Shown: positions 47,971 to 58,777, counted from the stretch's first letter. The stretch is DNA of 64,000 bases from Sulfobacillus sp. (GCA_027309085.1 DAIDDL010000006.1:1-64000), one strand, 5' to 3'. Numbers and translations are program-made. The notes: generated from the sequence alone by a model not told the origin.

Positions 47971-48846
47971 TTACTTTGACGGCAGCATGCCGCGCACAGC
48001 CTCCGCCACTTGCCACGGCATGGTGACCACTTCGGCGCCATGGGCCCGCAAAGCCTTTTCCTTGCTCTCCAGCGTGCCTTTGCCCCGTTCGATGATAGCT
48101 CCGGCATGTCCCATGCGCTTGCCTGCGGGAGCCGCGCGGCCAGCCAGATATGCCACCACCGGTTTGCCCAGGGTTTCCAGGTACTCGGCCGCTTCCTCCT
48201 CGGCGCTCCCGCCAATTTCCCCAACCATCACCACGCAAGTGGTAGCCGGATCGTTGCGGAAGTGCTCGAGAACGGTGATGAATGTCTGGCCGACCACAGG
48301 GTCCCCGCCCATTCCGACGACGGTGGACTGGCCAAGATTGGCATTGGTAAGGCTGAACGCTATTTCATAGCTCAGGGTTCCCGAGCGGGCGACTACGCCC
48401 ACGGGTCCGGAACGGTAAATATGGTTGGGCATAATGCCCATTTTCGTCTGTTCGCCAGGGGAGATGATGCCAAACGTGTTGGGGCCGATAACGGTGACTC
48501 CCAGTGCTTTTGCCCGGGCCACAATGTCAATCGAGTCCTGAACCGGGATATGCTCAGGAATCATGACCACCAGGCGGATGCCGTTCTCCATGGCTTCAAA
48601 TGCGGCATCCTTGGCGAAGGGCGCCGGCACAAACACAATCGATGCATCCGCCCCGGTCGCCGTTACGGCCTCATGCACGGTGTCGAAGACAGGAACCCCT
48701 TCAATCTGCTGCCCGCCCTTGGTCGGGGAGATGCCCCCTACCACCTGCGAGCCGTACGCCAGCATCTGGCGGGTATGGAACCGGCCCTGATTGCCGGTGA
48801 TTCCCTGAACAATGATCCGGCTGTCACGGTTTAACAATATCGACAT
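47971..48846 (-). CDS. sucD: succinyl-CoA synthetase alpha subunit
   Basis: MSILLNRDSRIIVQGITGNQGRFHTRQMLAYG, GHAGAII. Confidence 0.97.
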   Translation of the reverse strand: MSILLNRDSRIIVQGITGNQGRFHTRQMLAYGSQVVGGISPTKGGQQIEGVPVFDTVHEAVTATGADASIVFVPAPFAKDAAFEAMENGIRLVVMIPEHIPVQDSIDIVARAKALGVTVIGPNTFGIISPGEQTKMGIMPNHIYRSGPVGVVARSGTLSYEIAFSLTNANLGQSTVVGMGGDPVVGQTFITVLEHFRNDPATTCVVMVGEIGGSAEEEAAEYLETLGKPVVAYLAGRAAPAGKRMGHAGAIIERGKGTLESKEKALRAHGAEVVTMPWQVAEAVRGMLPSK

Positions 48847-49958
48847 TACAGAGCCTCCTTTGCGAGGCGGACGGCTTGCTCTGCCGCTTCAGCCATTTCC
48901 GAGTACGCCTCGATGCCCGCCGCTTTGAGCAGCGCCACGCCCTCTTGTTCGTTGGTGCCAACCAGGCGCACCACCAGAGGAACAGGAATTCCGCTGGTTT
49001 TCTTTACTTGCAAAATTGCTGCGGCCACATCATCACACCGCGTAATGCCGCCGAATATGTTCACCAGAATGGCCTTCGGCTTCATGGAGACCAAGACATC
49101 CAGGGCCTCGGCCGTCGGCCCCACCGAAGCGCCGCCGCCTGCATCCAGGAAGTTGGCCGGGCGTCCGCCAAAATACTGGATCGCATCCAAAGTGGCCATA
49201 GCCATGCCCGCTCCGTTAGCCATGACCGCAATGTCCCCGTCAAGCTCGACGTAGGCCAGGCCGATTTCATGCACTTTGCGCTCCAGGGCCGAGCCTTCAT
49301 CAACAATGGTGGTGTCAGGGTGCCTGTACAGCGCGCTGTCATCCAAGTTCAAACGCGCGTCAGCCGCGACCAAGTGCCCGTCCACCACAGCCAGAGGGTT
49401 GATTTCCACCAGTTCGGCGTCCTTTTCCCGGTAAATCCGGTAAAGCTTGACCACCAGGTCGGCGAACTCTTTAAAAATCGTGCCTTCCAAGCCTAAGGCC
49501 GATGCCACCTCGCGGCCGAAATACGGCAGAACTCCCACCTCTGGATCAACATAGGCCTTCACAATCTGGTCATCAGCCACATCCTCGATTTCCACTCCGC
49601 CCGCTAAAGAGGCCATCACGAGAGGCCTTTTGGCATTGCGGTCCGTGGTCACGGAGATATACAGCTCCCGCTCAATCGCAAGCTTGGTCTCCGCATATAA
49701 ACGGTCCACCCGGTAACCCTTCAGGTCCATGCCAATCATGGCCTTAGCCACGTCATAGCCTTCCTGCTGGGTTTGGGCAAAACGGATGCCTCCTGCCTTG
49801 CCGCGCCCCCCTACCAGAACCTGCGCCTTCAGCGCCACAGGCCCCAGGCTGGCTACGGCCTGCGCCCCTTCTTCAGGCGTGCTGACGAGCTGCCCCGCCG
49901 GGATGGGAATCCCGTAGGCCTTCAACGCGCCTTTAGCCAGATACTCATATTGTTTCAT
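48846..49958 (-). CDS. sucC: succinyl-CoA synthetase beta subunit
   Basis: ATP-grasp; QVLVGGRGKAGGIRFA, ANFLDAGGGAS, NIFGGITRCDDVA. Confidence 0.97.
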   Translation of the reverse strand: MKQYEYLAKGALKAYGIPIPAGQLVSTPEEGAQAVASLGPVALKAQVLVGGRGKAGGIRFAQTQQEGYDVAKAMIGMDLKGYRVDRLYAETKLAIERELYISVTTDRNAKRPLVMASLAGGVEIEDVADDQIVKAYVDPEVGVLPYFGREVASALGLEGTIFKEFADLVVKLYRIYREKDAELVEINPLAVVDGHLVAADARLNLDDSALYRHPDTTIVDEGSALERKVHEIGLAYVELDGDIAVMANGAGMAMATLDAIQYFGGRPANFLDAGGGASVGPTAEALDVLVSMKPKAILVNIFGGITRCDDVAAAILQVKKTSGIPVPLVVRLVGTNEQEGVALLKAAGIEAYSEMAEAAEQAVRLAKEAL

Positions 49959-50186
49959 TCGGATTCCTCCCCTTCCAGAATCTTGTCTTCAATGGCGCTC
50001 AACCTGACCAGAATCCATGTCCATGTTGTTGGCAGCCCCCGTGTCCCGCACCATGGGCTGCGGCAGGCAATCGCCGGCGGCTACCCGCCGGCCCACCGCC
50101 TGACCCACACGTCTAAATCCCACGACATTGCCGAACTGGCCGGGAAAGTCGCTGCGCCCGGTGCAAGCCCTTGCCGGTCTCCGGGT

Positions 50187-51116
50187 CTAGTAGTTAAGCA
50201 TGGACAGAGGCTTGCGCACTGAAGCCACGGACTTGGCAAACGCCGCCCGCTCGCTGTCGGTGAATTCCACCTCGAGAACCTTTTCAATGCCGTTTCCGCC
50301 AACGATGGCCGGCACTCCCACGAAGATATCATGCTCTCCATACTCGCCGTCGAGATAGCTGATGACAGGAATCACGCGCCGCTCATCTTTCAGCATAGCC
50401 TGCACCATCTCAGCCAAGGAGGATGCCGGAGCATAAAATGCGGAGATCTTCATGAGGTTGAGAACCTCACCGCCGCCTGTGCGGGTCCTCTGCACGATTT
50501 TCTCGATCGTGTCTGCGGGGAGGAGCTTTTCAATGGGAATTCCGGCCACAGACGAGTACCGCACTAAGGGCACCATGTCATCCCCGTGCCCGCCCATCAC
50601 AAACGCCGTGACATCTTTCGGGGACACATTCAGGGCATCCGCCAGGAACGTGCGGAAACGTGCGGAGTCAAGCACGCCCGCCTGCCCGATCACGCGGTGG
50701 TAGGGAAACCCGCTGGCCTTCTGCGCCACGTACGCCATCACGTCGGCGGGGTTGCTCAGCACCACCAGCAGCGCTTCCGGCGAGAGCTTGGCGGCCTTTT
50801 CGACGACCTGGTAGACAATATCCGCATTGACTTTCAACAGGTCATCACGGCTCATGCCCGGCTTGCGGGGCATGCCTGCCGTGACCACAATCACGTCGGA
50901 GTCCCGGGTGGCCTCGTAGCTGTTCGACCCGGAGACTTTGAGGCTGAAGCGCTCAATCGGCCCGGCTTCCCAAATATCCAGCGCCTTGCCTTCGGGAATG
51001 CCCTCGGCGACGTCCACCAGGACAATGTCACCCATTTCTTTGAGCGCCATCACATGCGCGGTGGTCGCTCCTGTCGCGCCTGCGCCAATGACGGTGATCT
51101 TCTTTCTCTTAAACAT
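50187..51116 (-). CDS. mdh: malate dehydrogenase
   Basis: MFKRKKITVIGAGATGATTAHVMA, VTAGMPRKPGMSRDDLL, VLSNPADVMAYVA, VMGGHGDDMVPLVRYSSV. Confidence 0.95.
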   Translation of the reverse strand: MFKRKKITVIGAGATGATTAHVMALKEMGDIVLVDVAEGIPEGKALDIWEAGPIERFSLKVSGSNSYEATRDSDVIVVTAGMPRKPGMSRDDLLKVNADIVYQVVEKAAKLSPEALLVVLSNPADVMAYVAQKASGFPYHRVIGQAGVLDSARFRTFLADALNVSPKDVTAFVMGGHGDDMVPLVRYSSVAGIPIEKLLPADTIEKIVQRTRTGGGEVLNLMKISAFYAPASSLAEMVQAMLKDERRVIPVISYLDGEYGEHDIFVGVPAIVGGNGIEKVLEVEFTDSERAAFAKSVASVRKPLSMLNY

Positions 51117-51141
51117 GTCTCTCACCCCTTGATGTGTGTTT

Positions 51142-52362
51142 TTAGTGAAAACGGCTGATAATGGCGTCCGCAAACTGTGAGGTCTTGAGTTCGGTGGCCC
51201 CGTCCAGCTGACGCGCCAGGTCATAGGTGACGGTCTTTGCCTGAATCGTCTGTTCCAGCCCAGCCACGATGGAGGCGGCGGCTTCGTTCCAGTCCAAGTG
51301 CTCCAGCATCATGACAGCCGACAGAATCAGGGAACTGGGGTTCACCTTGTCCAGGTTGGCGTATTTGGGTGCGGTGCCGTGGGTGGCCTCAAAGATCGCA
51401 ATCTCGTCGGACATATTGTTTCCGGGCGCCATGCCCACGCCGCCGACCTGGGCTGCCAGATCGTCTGACAGATAGTCGCCGTTCAAATTGGGTGTGGCGA
51501 TTACGTCGAATTCCTTGGGCCTCAGCAACACTTGCTGGAAGGTGATGTCAGCAATGCGGTCTTTCAGCACAATCTTGCCTTCGGGCTGCTTGCCCCCATA
51601 CTGGCTGTACAGAATGTCTTCCGTAATAACCTGCTCAGGAAACTCCCTGGCAGCAAGCTGATACCCATAATCCCGGAATGCGCCTTCGGTGAACTTCATA
51701 ATGTTGCCTTTGTGCATCAAGGTCACAGACCGGCGGTGGTGATTGATCGCATACTGAATAGCGCTGCGGATAAGCCTCTCGCTGCCGAACTGGGTCATCG
51801 GCTTAATGCCAATGCCTGCGGACTCATCAATATGTTTGGTGGTTTCCTTGTTGATGAAGGCAATGATCTTCTTCGCTTCCTCAGATCCCGCCGGCCACTC
51901 AATTCCTGCGTAGACGTCTTCGGTATTTTCACGGAAAATCACCATATCGACCCATTCCGGATGCAACACTGGCGAGGGCACTCCTGGGATGTAGCGGACG
52001 GGGCGCACGCAGGCATACAAATCCAGTTCCTGGCGCAGAGTCACATTCAAACTGCGAATGCCCCCGCCCACCGGAGTGGTCAGAGGCCCTTTGATGCCCA
52101 CTTTATATTCCCGAAACATCTCCAGAGTCTTGGCGGGAAGCCACTCCCCCACCTGTTCATGAGCTTTTTCTCCCGCAAGCACTTCCACCCAGTGAATCTG
52201 GCGCTTTCCAGCATAAGATGCCTTTACCGCCGCGTCTACAACCCGCACGGTTGCCTTCCAAATGTCCGGCCCAATTCCATCGCCCTCGATATACGGGATA
52301 ATGGGATCATTCGGCACGGTGATTTTGCCATTGTGATAGACAATGGCGTGACCTTGTTCCAT
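51142..52362 (-). CDS. icd: isocitrate dehydrogenase (NADP)
   Basis: [70 protein letters not shown]. Confidence 0.96.
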   Translation of the reverse strand: MEQGHAIVYHNGKITVPNDPIIPYIEGDGIGPDIWKATVRVVDAAVKASYAGKRQIHWVEVLAGEKAHEQVGEWLPAKTLEMFREYKVGIKGPLTTPVGGGIRSLNVTLRQELDLYACVRPVRYIPGVPSPVLHPEWVDMVIFRENTEDVYAGIEWPAGSEEAKKIIAFINKETTKHIDESAGIGIKPMTQFGSERLIRSAIQYAINHHRRSVTLMHKGNIMKFTEGAFRDYGYQLAAREFPEQVITEDILYSQYGGKQPEGKIVLKDRIADITFQQVLLRPKEFDVIATPNLNGDYLSDDLAAQVGGVGMAPGNNMSDEIAIFEATHGTAPKYANLDKVNPSSLILSAVMMLEHLDWNEAAASIVAGLEQTIQAKTVTYDLARQLDGATELKTSQFADAIISRFH

Positions 52363-52438
52363 CGGTCCTCTCCCCTTCCTTGATTGCCCTATTATGATGG
52401 CATAAATTGCGCCAGGGACTCAAGGATCGTTGATAAGT

Positions 52439-52630
52439 TTAACAAGCGTCACTGTTTTGAATTGTGCTGTGCGGAAGGTCCTGCGGTCCCGGTCCGCAGG
52501 ACCGCTGCAGCCGGCACGTCTGGCAGGGACCGCCCCACGCGGATGGCACAGGCGTTCCGCACCGCGGGCACCGGCCCACCGTAGGCTGTAGCGCGTATCC
52601 GCACTCTACACAACTTCGCAACCTGCCCAT
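52439..52630 (-). CDS. small zinc-ribbon/Cys-rich protein downstream of feoB
   Basis: MGRLRSCVECGYALQPTVGRCPRCGTPVPSAWGGPCQTCRLQRSCG; CxxC pairs; GGAGGGGG SD upstream. Confidence 0.65.
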   Translation of the reverse strand: MGRLRSCVECGYALQPTVGRCPRCGTPVPSAWGGPCQTCRLQRSCGPGPQDLPHSTIQNSDAC

Positions 52631-52672
52631 TTTTACCTTGCCCCCTCCCCAACTATGTTATGCCGGGACTTC

Positions 52673-54472
52673 TCAAAGAGGACCGAAGCGGGCAACCAGC
52701 CCACCCACTGCTAGGGCCATAACGATCGACCCCATCCAGATGAACGAGCCCGTGCGCATTCCCCGCTCCTTTAAGATCACCAGTGTCGAAGCTAGACATG
52801 GCACAAACAGCGTCAGGGTGACGGCACCCGTCAATATCTGGTGGGGAGTCAAACCCAGCTGGTAGAAACCCGCAGCCCCAAAGTCGCGCCGGATGAAACC
52901 CAGCACGAATGGCTGCACCGCTTGCGCCGGCAGCCCCAGCCAATACCGCATGACAGGCGCCATGACGCGGTCGAGCCACGGCAGAAAACCGCAGATGTCA
53001 CCCAGTTCCACCAGCCCTGAACCCAAAATGAACAGGGGCCCCGCCTCCCGCAGAAACTCACCCACTTTCGTCTGGGTCTTCCACATCACGTTCGCCAGAC
53101 TGGGCACGGCCAGACGGGGCAGGTCAAGCAGCAAAGGGGCGGGCTTGCCGGGCAGGGTGCGGTCCAAAGCCGAACCCACGGCCACGAACAGTCCTGTGAT
53201 GATGAGGACATAGGTGAGGGCGTACGTCCAGCCCACACCGCTCAGCAGCCCGATAATGACACCCATCTGCGCTGAACAGGGTATCGTCCACGCCAAGAGA
53301 ATGGTGGCGATGCTGCGCTCCCTTTGCGTGTCGAGCACGCGGGTGGTCAAAGTGGCCATGGTCACGCAGCCAAATCCCAATACCAAGGGGATCACCGCGC
53401 GGCCATTCAGTCCCATGCGCAGGAACCACCGGTCCAGAACGGTCGCCAGGCGGGGCAGATAGCCGCTGTCTTCGAGCACTGCCAACAGCAGGTAAAAAGC
53501 CGTCACCAGCGGCAGCAAGAGCGCCACAATGTACAAAAGTCCTGCCGACAAGATCCCGTACTGGCCCATCAGCAGGCGATATGGAACCGACGACTGGGGC
53601 ACAAGCACCCGCACCCCCGCCCCGATAAACGGCACAACCCACTGCATCATCACAGCCTGCAAAAAATTTACCACCGTGTTCGCCACCACAATTCCCACAA
53701 AGTAATAAACCAGCGCAGAGAGAAGCACGGCGCTGGCCAGTCCTCCCCAGGGATTCAGCAAAAACCGGTCCAAGCCGTTCTGCCACACGCTGTCCCCCTT
53801 CCCGGCGCTGAAGACCTGGGCCGCCAAGGCGTCCGCACGGCTGCGGCGCTCGATATACCGCCTCTCCCGCTCTCCCGGGATTTCCCTGGTCCCTGCCAGG
53901 CGCGCGGCGCTCCGGTCTTCTTCGTGCCACAGCAGGGCCTCGAGACCGGAAAATCCCCAACTTGCTGGCACCTGCCAGTCTTTCTGCAGTGGGTGGGCCG
54001 CCACGGGGGCGGCCAACAGACTTTTGAGAACAGAAATATTGCTGCCCTGAATGGCCGAAAGGCCCACCACCGGGACAGCAAGTTTTTCTTCGAGCAACGC
54101 AGTGCTGACCGATGCGCCCTCCCTGGCCACAGCATCCATCATGTTCACCGCGATAATGACGCGGAACCCGGCGTCAATAAGCTGCAGGGTCAGAAACAAA
54201 TCCCGGCTGAGTCTGGTGCCGTCCACGACATTGATGACCAGGTCTGCATCGGCCAGGGATTCTACGGTAATCCGCTCCTCCTCTGTCAGGCGGCTCAGTC
54301 CATAAACGCCTGGAGTATCCACAATCCGGTCATCTCCCACAGCCGCCTCGAATATCTGCACCGTGCTGCCCGGAAAGTTGGAGACTTCCACGTAGCGTCC
54401 CGTGAGTTTTTGAAACACCACAGATTTTCCGACGTTGGGGTTGCCCACCAGGACAATTTTTCGGCTCGGCAT
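52673..54472 (-). CDS. feoB: FeoB family ferrous iron transporter (short, about 599 aa)
   Basis: IVLVGNPNVGKSVVFQKLTG, NFPGSTVQI, VDTPGVYGLS, VNVVDGTRLSRDLFLTLQL; gate-type TM core LVLGFGCVTMATLTTRVLDTQRERSIATILL. Confidence 0.92.
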   Translation of the reverse strand: MPSRKIVLVGNPNVGKSVVFQKLTGRYVEVSNFPGSTVQIFEAAVGDDRIVDTPGVYGLSRLTEEERITVESLADADLVINVVDGTRLSRDLFLTLQLIDAGFRVIIAVNMMDAVAREGASVSTALLEEKLAVPVVGLSAIQGSNISVLKSLLAAPVAAHPLQKDWQVPASWGFSGLEALLWHEEDRSAARLAGTREIPGERERRYIERRSRADALAAQVFSAGKGDSVWQNGLDRFLLNPWGGLASAVLLSALVYYFVGIVVANTVVNFLQAVMMQWVVPFIGAGVRVLVPQSSVPYRLLMGQYGILSAGLLYIVALLLPLVTAFYLLLAVLEDSGYLPRLATVLDRWFLRMGLNGRAVIPLVLGFGCVTMATLTTRVLDTQRERSIATILLAWTIPCSAQMGVIIGLLSGVGWTYALTYVLIITGLFVAVGSALDRTLPGKPAPLLLDLPRLAVPSLANVMWKTQTKVGEFLREAGPLFILGSGLVELGDICGFLPWLDRVMAPVMRYWLGLPAQAVQPFVLGFIRRDFGAAGFYQLGLTPHQILTGAVTLTLFVPCLASTLVILKERGMRTGSFIWMGSIVMALAVGGLVARFGPL

Positions 54473-54529
54473 AGGTTTGTCCCTCCTAGGACACACTATG
54501 ACCAAAATATGGAAGGAAGAACGGGCGGC

Positions 54530-54859
54530 ATGACAGAAATTAGAACGGACTGGGAGGTGCCGGTCCGTGCGATTAAGAAGTTATGGGACACCTGCTCGGC
54601 GACAGCCGGACGCGATCCGCAGAGCATTGACTTGGCATGGCAGTCGAGAGCCTATGTCGTGCACGCATGGAGAGGAGAAGCGCTCATTGACACAGCGCGG
54701 GTCATCTCCGACCGCAGCTTTTTTGCCGCCGTCTGCGACGGTGTGTGCACCCCAGACTGCCCGTCCCACATGCAAAGAGATCTGGCAGCAAAGGCTGCAG
54801 AGCGTCTTTTGCGAAGGGGGATGACGGTCGTTGTGCTAACGCCCGCCAAGAAACCCTAA
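54530..54859 (+). CDS. hypothetical protein
   Basis: 109-aa ORF MTEIRTDWEVPVRAIKKLW..; divergent from feoB; possible weak GNAT-like C-terminal half. Confidence 0.5.
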   Translation: MTEIRTDWEVPVRAIKKLWDTCSATAGRDPQSIDLAWQSRAYVVHAWRGEALIDTARVISDRSFFAAVCDGVCTPDCPSHMQRDLAAKAAERLLRRGMTVVVLTPAKKP

Positions 54860-54922
54860 ACGCACTGCAGGCTCTATCTTTTCAGGGCACGGCTATACTC
54901 TTCACTGGTCACATTTGACGAA

Positions 54923-55500
54923 TTATGAAGCGGATTTGAACATTTGAAACTTGAGCGTTAAGAGACTATCCAGTTTCAGTCTATGGTGGTCACCGGCACG
55001 GTTCAAGCAGTCGCTCATAACCTTTTTGACCGGGGCGAAGGTCGCGTAACACCGTCCGTGCCAACACTCGGCTTTGACAAATTTCCCGCACCGTTCGATT
55101 AGGTTGAGGTGGGGCGAATAGGTCGGCAACCAGAGGAGGGTGACGTGGAGGCGTTCCACCTCCGCCATCACGAAGGCGTTGCGTTGATAGCAAGCGTTAT
55201 CCAGCACGACCGTAATGGGTAAATTCGTAAATTTCTTAGCGAGAGCTCCGACCAATGTGGCGAGACTTTCACTATTCATGTCGGGGTCACTGGTCCGCGG
55301 TAATGATCTCGTGAGTGATGGCATGGAGCGCCCCTAACACAACGTCCGGAGGGTGCATGGGAAGAAGATACGCGTCGGACACCACAGATGACCAGCCACA
55401 CCCCCAACACACAAGGCGCCGAGTCGACAAAAAATCCCGGGCTTTCTCTAAGAAGACGGGGGTGAGTCAGCAAAATGGCGTGACATTGGATGTAGGGTTA
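54923..55500 (-). pseudogene. IS630-family transposase remnant with frameshifts/stop
   Basis: C-terminal NLPITVVLDNACYQRNAFV..LLWLPTYSPHLNLIERCGKFVKAECWHGRCY (DDE region); upstream pieces FVDSAPCVLGVWLVI and PMHPPDVVLGALHAITHEIITADQ-stop in other frames. Confidence 0.85.
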
Positions 55501-55590
55501 TTGCCCGATCTCGAGGCCATTGACACCGCCCTGCCTTGTCACAAATTTCCATGCCCTTCCATATAGTGCTCGTGAAAGGAGGATTCAACG

Positions 55591-56022
55591 ATGGAAAAGA
55601 CCGTCGCACCCGCGTCTGACGCGAGCTTCATTCACGATATTCAGGAGTCCATCCAAGATGAGCTGTCAGACGTAACCTTTTACGCCGGCATCGCCAACGA
55701 GAGTCCCGATGAAATCTCGCGCTTGATTATTACGAGTATCGTCGGAGACGAATACGCGCACGCCCGCACCCAGGCCGCGCTGTTACACCAGGTGAATCCC
55801 GAAAGCGCCGGGGCACCTCCGGTCCCCCCGCCACCCAATACGGGGTACCGCGAGGATATCTTGGTCGCCATTGCGGGCGAGGAGAGTGCAGTCGCACGGT
55901 ATGCCTTTTTGGCGTCCGAGGCCCCTACCTTAACCATCCGGTATATCCTGACCTCGATTTTGGGGGATGAATATGGGCACATTCGGACCTGGTATGCACT
56001 GCTACAAAACCTCGACGGATAA
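55591..56022 (+). CDS. ferritin-like/rubrerythrin-like protein with internal duplication
   Basis: Two repeats: DIQESIQDELSDVTFYAGIA..IITSIVGDEYAHARTQAALL and DILVAIAGEESAVARYAFLA..ILTSILGDEYGHIRTWYALL; strong SD AAAGGAGG. Confidence 0.75.
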   Translation: MEKTVAPASDASFIHDIQESIQDELSDVTFYAGIANESPDEISRLIITSIVGDEYAHARTQAALLHQVNPESAGAPPVPPPPNTGYREDILVAIAGEESAVARYAFLASEAPTLTIRYILTSILGDEYGHIRTWYALLQNLDG

Positions 56023-56056
56023 GCCGGGTATCGTCCGGTTCGGGAACGACCAGAAC

Positions 56057-56110
56057 ACACCCACAACCGCCGCAGCGGGCCATCACGCCCGCTGCGGCGG
56101 TTGTGGGTGT
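56057..56110. terminator. 24-bp perfect inverted repeat, likely terminator-like hairpin
   Basis: ACACCCACAACCGCCGCAGCGGGC-CATCAC-GCCCGCTGCGGCGGTTGTGGGTGT; no U-tract. Confidence 0.7.
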
Positions 56111-56477
56111 AGCCGATGACTCTAAGGCCCCTCCTCGGGGGTTTCCAACCCTGACCTGCCGCCACGATGCCGTGGCTACCGGTCCTCTCCCGCAATTTGT
56201 GGGTCCTGAGCGGAGTAAATTTCGAAAGCGGCCTTGTTCTTAAGCGGCGTCAACCTGCTGCTGTTTACAGAGCTTCTGGCGCATATACCAGCCGCACCGA
56301 GTACCTTGTCGCCTATAACGTTGCCATGGGCGCCGTGGCTTTCGCTGCTCCGGAATTCGGCCTCTTCGTCCCGGTGCACTGGCACATGGCCTGTTATCCC
56401 TGTTCGGGCCACTTTTTTGCGGTCGGCCTTGGCCTCAGAAGCCCCTGGTTCCGCCGCCCCCTCCTGTTTTCCCTCCC

Positions 56478-58472
56478 TTAGGAGGAGATCACCGGGAGAA
56501 CCGCATCCGCCAATATCTCAGAGAAGTCCCGCACCTTGACCCCATCCTCCTCACCCAGCGACTGCACACCGTCCTTCAGCATCGTCAGGCAGAATGGACA
56601 GGCTGTGGCCACTGTGGTCGCCCCGGTGGATACCGCTTCTTGCGCGCGGTTCTGATTGATGCGCTGGCCCTCTTTCTCCTCCAGCCACATTCGCCCGCCC
56701 CCGGCGCCGCAACAGAAACTCTGCTCCCGCGAGCGGTCCATTTCCACCAGTTCGACTCCGGGCACCGATTTCAGCACATCACGGGGCGCATCGAAAATTC
56801 CATTATACCGTCCCAGGTAGCACGAATCGTGATAGGTCAGCGTCTCTTCCAGATGTGTCTGCGGCACCAGTTTTCCTTCGGAGACCAAATCCGAGAGATA
56901 TTCCGCATGATGCTTCACCTCGTAGTGGCCCCCGAACTCCGGATACTCATTCTTGATAGTGTTGAAGCAGTGGGGACAGGTGGTGAGAATAATCTCAGGA
57001 CTGACCGCATTGAGATTTTCAATATTTTCCGTGGCCAGCGACTGGAACAGATACTCATTGCCCAGACGCCGCGCGGAATCCCCAGTGCACTTCTCCAGTG
57101 CCCCCAAGACCCCTACGTCGACTCCGGCTTCCTTCAAGAGACGCACCGTCGCCTCCGCAACTTTCCGCGCCCGGTCATCATAGGTGGCGGCACACCCCAT
57201 CCAGTACAGCACCTTGGGATTGTCACCCCGGCTCACGTCCTTGATTCCCATCGCCTGGGCGAACTCCTGGCGGGGATCCGGGCCTAGGCCCCAGGGATTG
57301 CCCTGGGTTTCCATATTGCGAAACACATTTTGAGCTTCAGCCGGCATTTCACCTTGGGTGAGCACCATATGCTGGCGCATCCCCACAATCTTGACCACAT
57401 GCTCGTCGAGGACGGGACACGCCTGCACGCAGGCGCCGCAAGTAGTGCAGGCCCACAGGTCGTCTTGGAGAATAGCGCCGCCCGCCAGCGGCAGTTCCAC
57501 ACGTTCCTGCTCTTCGGCCGTCCGTGACGCCACGCTTTTTTCCAGCAGCGGGCCCACCTCTTCCAGCTGCTGTCTCAGGGTGACAATGATACTCTTGGGA
57601 GACAGGTGCTTGCCGGTCTGGTTGGCTGGACACTGCTCTGTGCACCGTCCGCACTGGACGCAGGCATACGTATCCAGCAGATCTTTCCAGGTCAGGTCAT
57701 TGACCTGTCCGATCCCGAAGCTCTCGGCCGTTTCATCCTCAAAGTTCAGCGCCGGCAAGCGGCCCTTCGGCTCGAGATTTCGGTAATAGATATTAAAGGG
57801 CGCCACCAGCAGGTGGAAATGCTTGGAATAGGGAAGGTAGACGAGAAACCCCAGAAGCACCAGGGCATTGACCCAAATCGAAATCGTCAGTCCCGTGTGG
57901 TCAGCACCCGCACCAAACTGCCGGAACCACCCGGCCAGCTCACTTCCCAGAGGGGCATAGCTGCCATGAGGGGCGAGGGCCAGCTGAAAGCCCTCGATGC
58001 TCAGTTGTGCCAGAATGATCAAGGCAATCAGAATCAGCACCAGCCCGGCATCCCAGTTCCGAACCAGGCGCGGAGTATTCGCGACATAGCGCTTGTATGC
58101 GGCCATCACCACCGCAATCAGCACCAGCACGGCCACAATGTCAAACGCCGTGTCAATAACCGTGCCAGTCACGCCCCCGGGCGACCCGACCCCGGGAAAG
58201 AGCCCATCAAGAAAGAAAATGGCGGTTTCGACCGACACCACAAAAAATCCGTAAAACATCAGCACATGCATGGTGCCCGAGAAACGGTCATTCAACACCC
58301 GGTGCTGGCCAAATACCTCCTTGCCCACACCGGCCCATCTCTTCGAAGCCTGTCCACCGCGGCTTTCAGGCTGTCCAAGGTGCACCAGTTCCAGCTTTTC
58401 CTGCACCAGCAGCCCGAACCACAGCAAGGCCAATGCTACGAGCGCGATAAAAAATATATGATTAACCGTCAT
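56478..58472 (-). CDS. membrane-associated (Fe-S)-binding heterodisulfide reductase-related protein (FadF-like)
   Basis: N-terminal TM domain; two 4Fe-4S motifs (CVQCGRCTEQCP, CTTCGACVQACP); CCG-type motifs CCGAGGGRMW. Confidence 0.9.
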   Translation of the reverse strand: MTVNHIFFIALVALALLWFGLLVQEKLELVHLGQPESRGGQASKRWAGVGKEVFGQHRVLNDRFSGTMHVLMFYGFFVVSVETAIFFLDGLFPGVGSPGGVTGTVIDTAFDIVAVLVLIAVVMAAYKRYVANTPRLVRNWDAGLVLILIALIILAQLSIEGFQLALAPHGSYAPLGSELAGWFRQFGAGADHTGLTISIWVNALVLLGFLVYLPYSKHFHLLVAPFNIYYRNLEPKGRLPALNFEDETAESFGIGQVNDLTWKDLLDTYACVQCGRCTEQCPANQTGKHLSPKSIIVTLRQQLEEVGPLLEKSVASRTAEEQERVELPLAGGAILQDDLWACTTCGACVQACPVLDEHVVKIVGMRQHMVLTQGEMPAEAQNVFRNMETQGNPWGLGPDPRQEFAQAMGIKDVSRGDNPKVLYWMGCAATYDDRARKVAEATVRLLKEAGVDVGVLGALEKCTGDSARRLGNEYLFQSLATENIENLNAVSPEIILTTCPHCFNTIKNEYPEFGGHYEVKHHAEYLSDLVSEGKLVPQTHLEETLTYHDSCYLGRYNGIFDAPRDVLKSVPGVELVEMDRSREQSFCCGAGGGRMWLEEKEGQRINQNRAQEAVSTGATTVATACPFCLTMLKDGVQSLGEEDGVKVRDFSEILADAVLPVISS

Positions 58473-58549
58473 GTTGCACGTCCTCCTCAAGAGGTGTCTC
58501 ATCTAATTTTACCACGATCGTAAATGTTGTTGTATACAAATATTGATCA

Positions 58550-58777
58550 TTAAAAATCTTGGGCTGGAATGACCACCACACTCCGGGCCAGCGCCCGCCC
58601 GAGTGCGATTTTGCTGGCCCCGACGCCAATGATCACCGGACCGCGGGACAGCTGCTGCACGACCGTCACCACCGCCCCCGGCACTATTCCGAGCCGGATC
58701 GCCTGAAGCCGGCTGGATTCCAGCAAAATATCCACAATGCGCACTGGCTCACCGGCCCTTGCCTCGTCCAAGGTCAC
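58550..58777 (-). CDS. feoA: FeoA domain protein
   Basis: VRIVDILLESSRLQAIRLGIVPGAVVTVVQQLSRGPVIIGVGASKIALGRALARSVVV. Confidence 0.85.
   Translation of the reverse strand: MTLDEARAGEPVRIVDILLESSRLQAIRLGIVPGAVVTVVQQLSRGPVIIGVGASKIALGRALARSVVVIPAQDF

Noticed and set aside
53324-54859. 511-aa plus-strand ORF antisense to feoB
   Set aside because: Arises from high GC third positions; only the last 109 codons (54530-54859) have a plausible SD and independent start.
56167-56481. Plus-strand ORF MPWLPVLSRN... after the ferritin-like gene
   Set aside because: No SD, no recognisable domain, follows a strong terminator-like hairpin.
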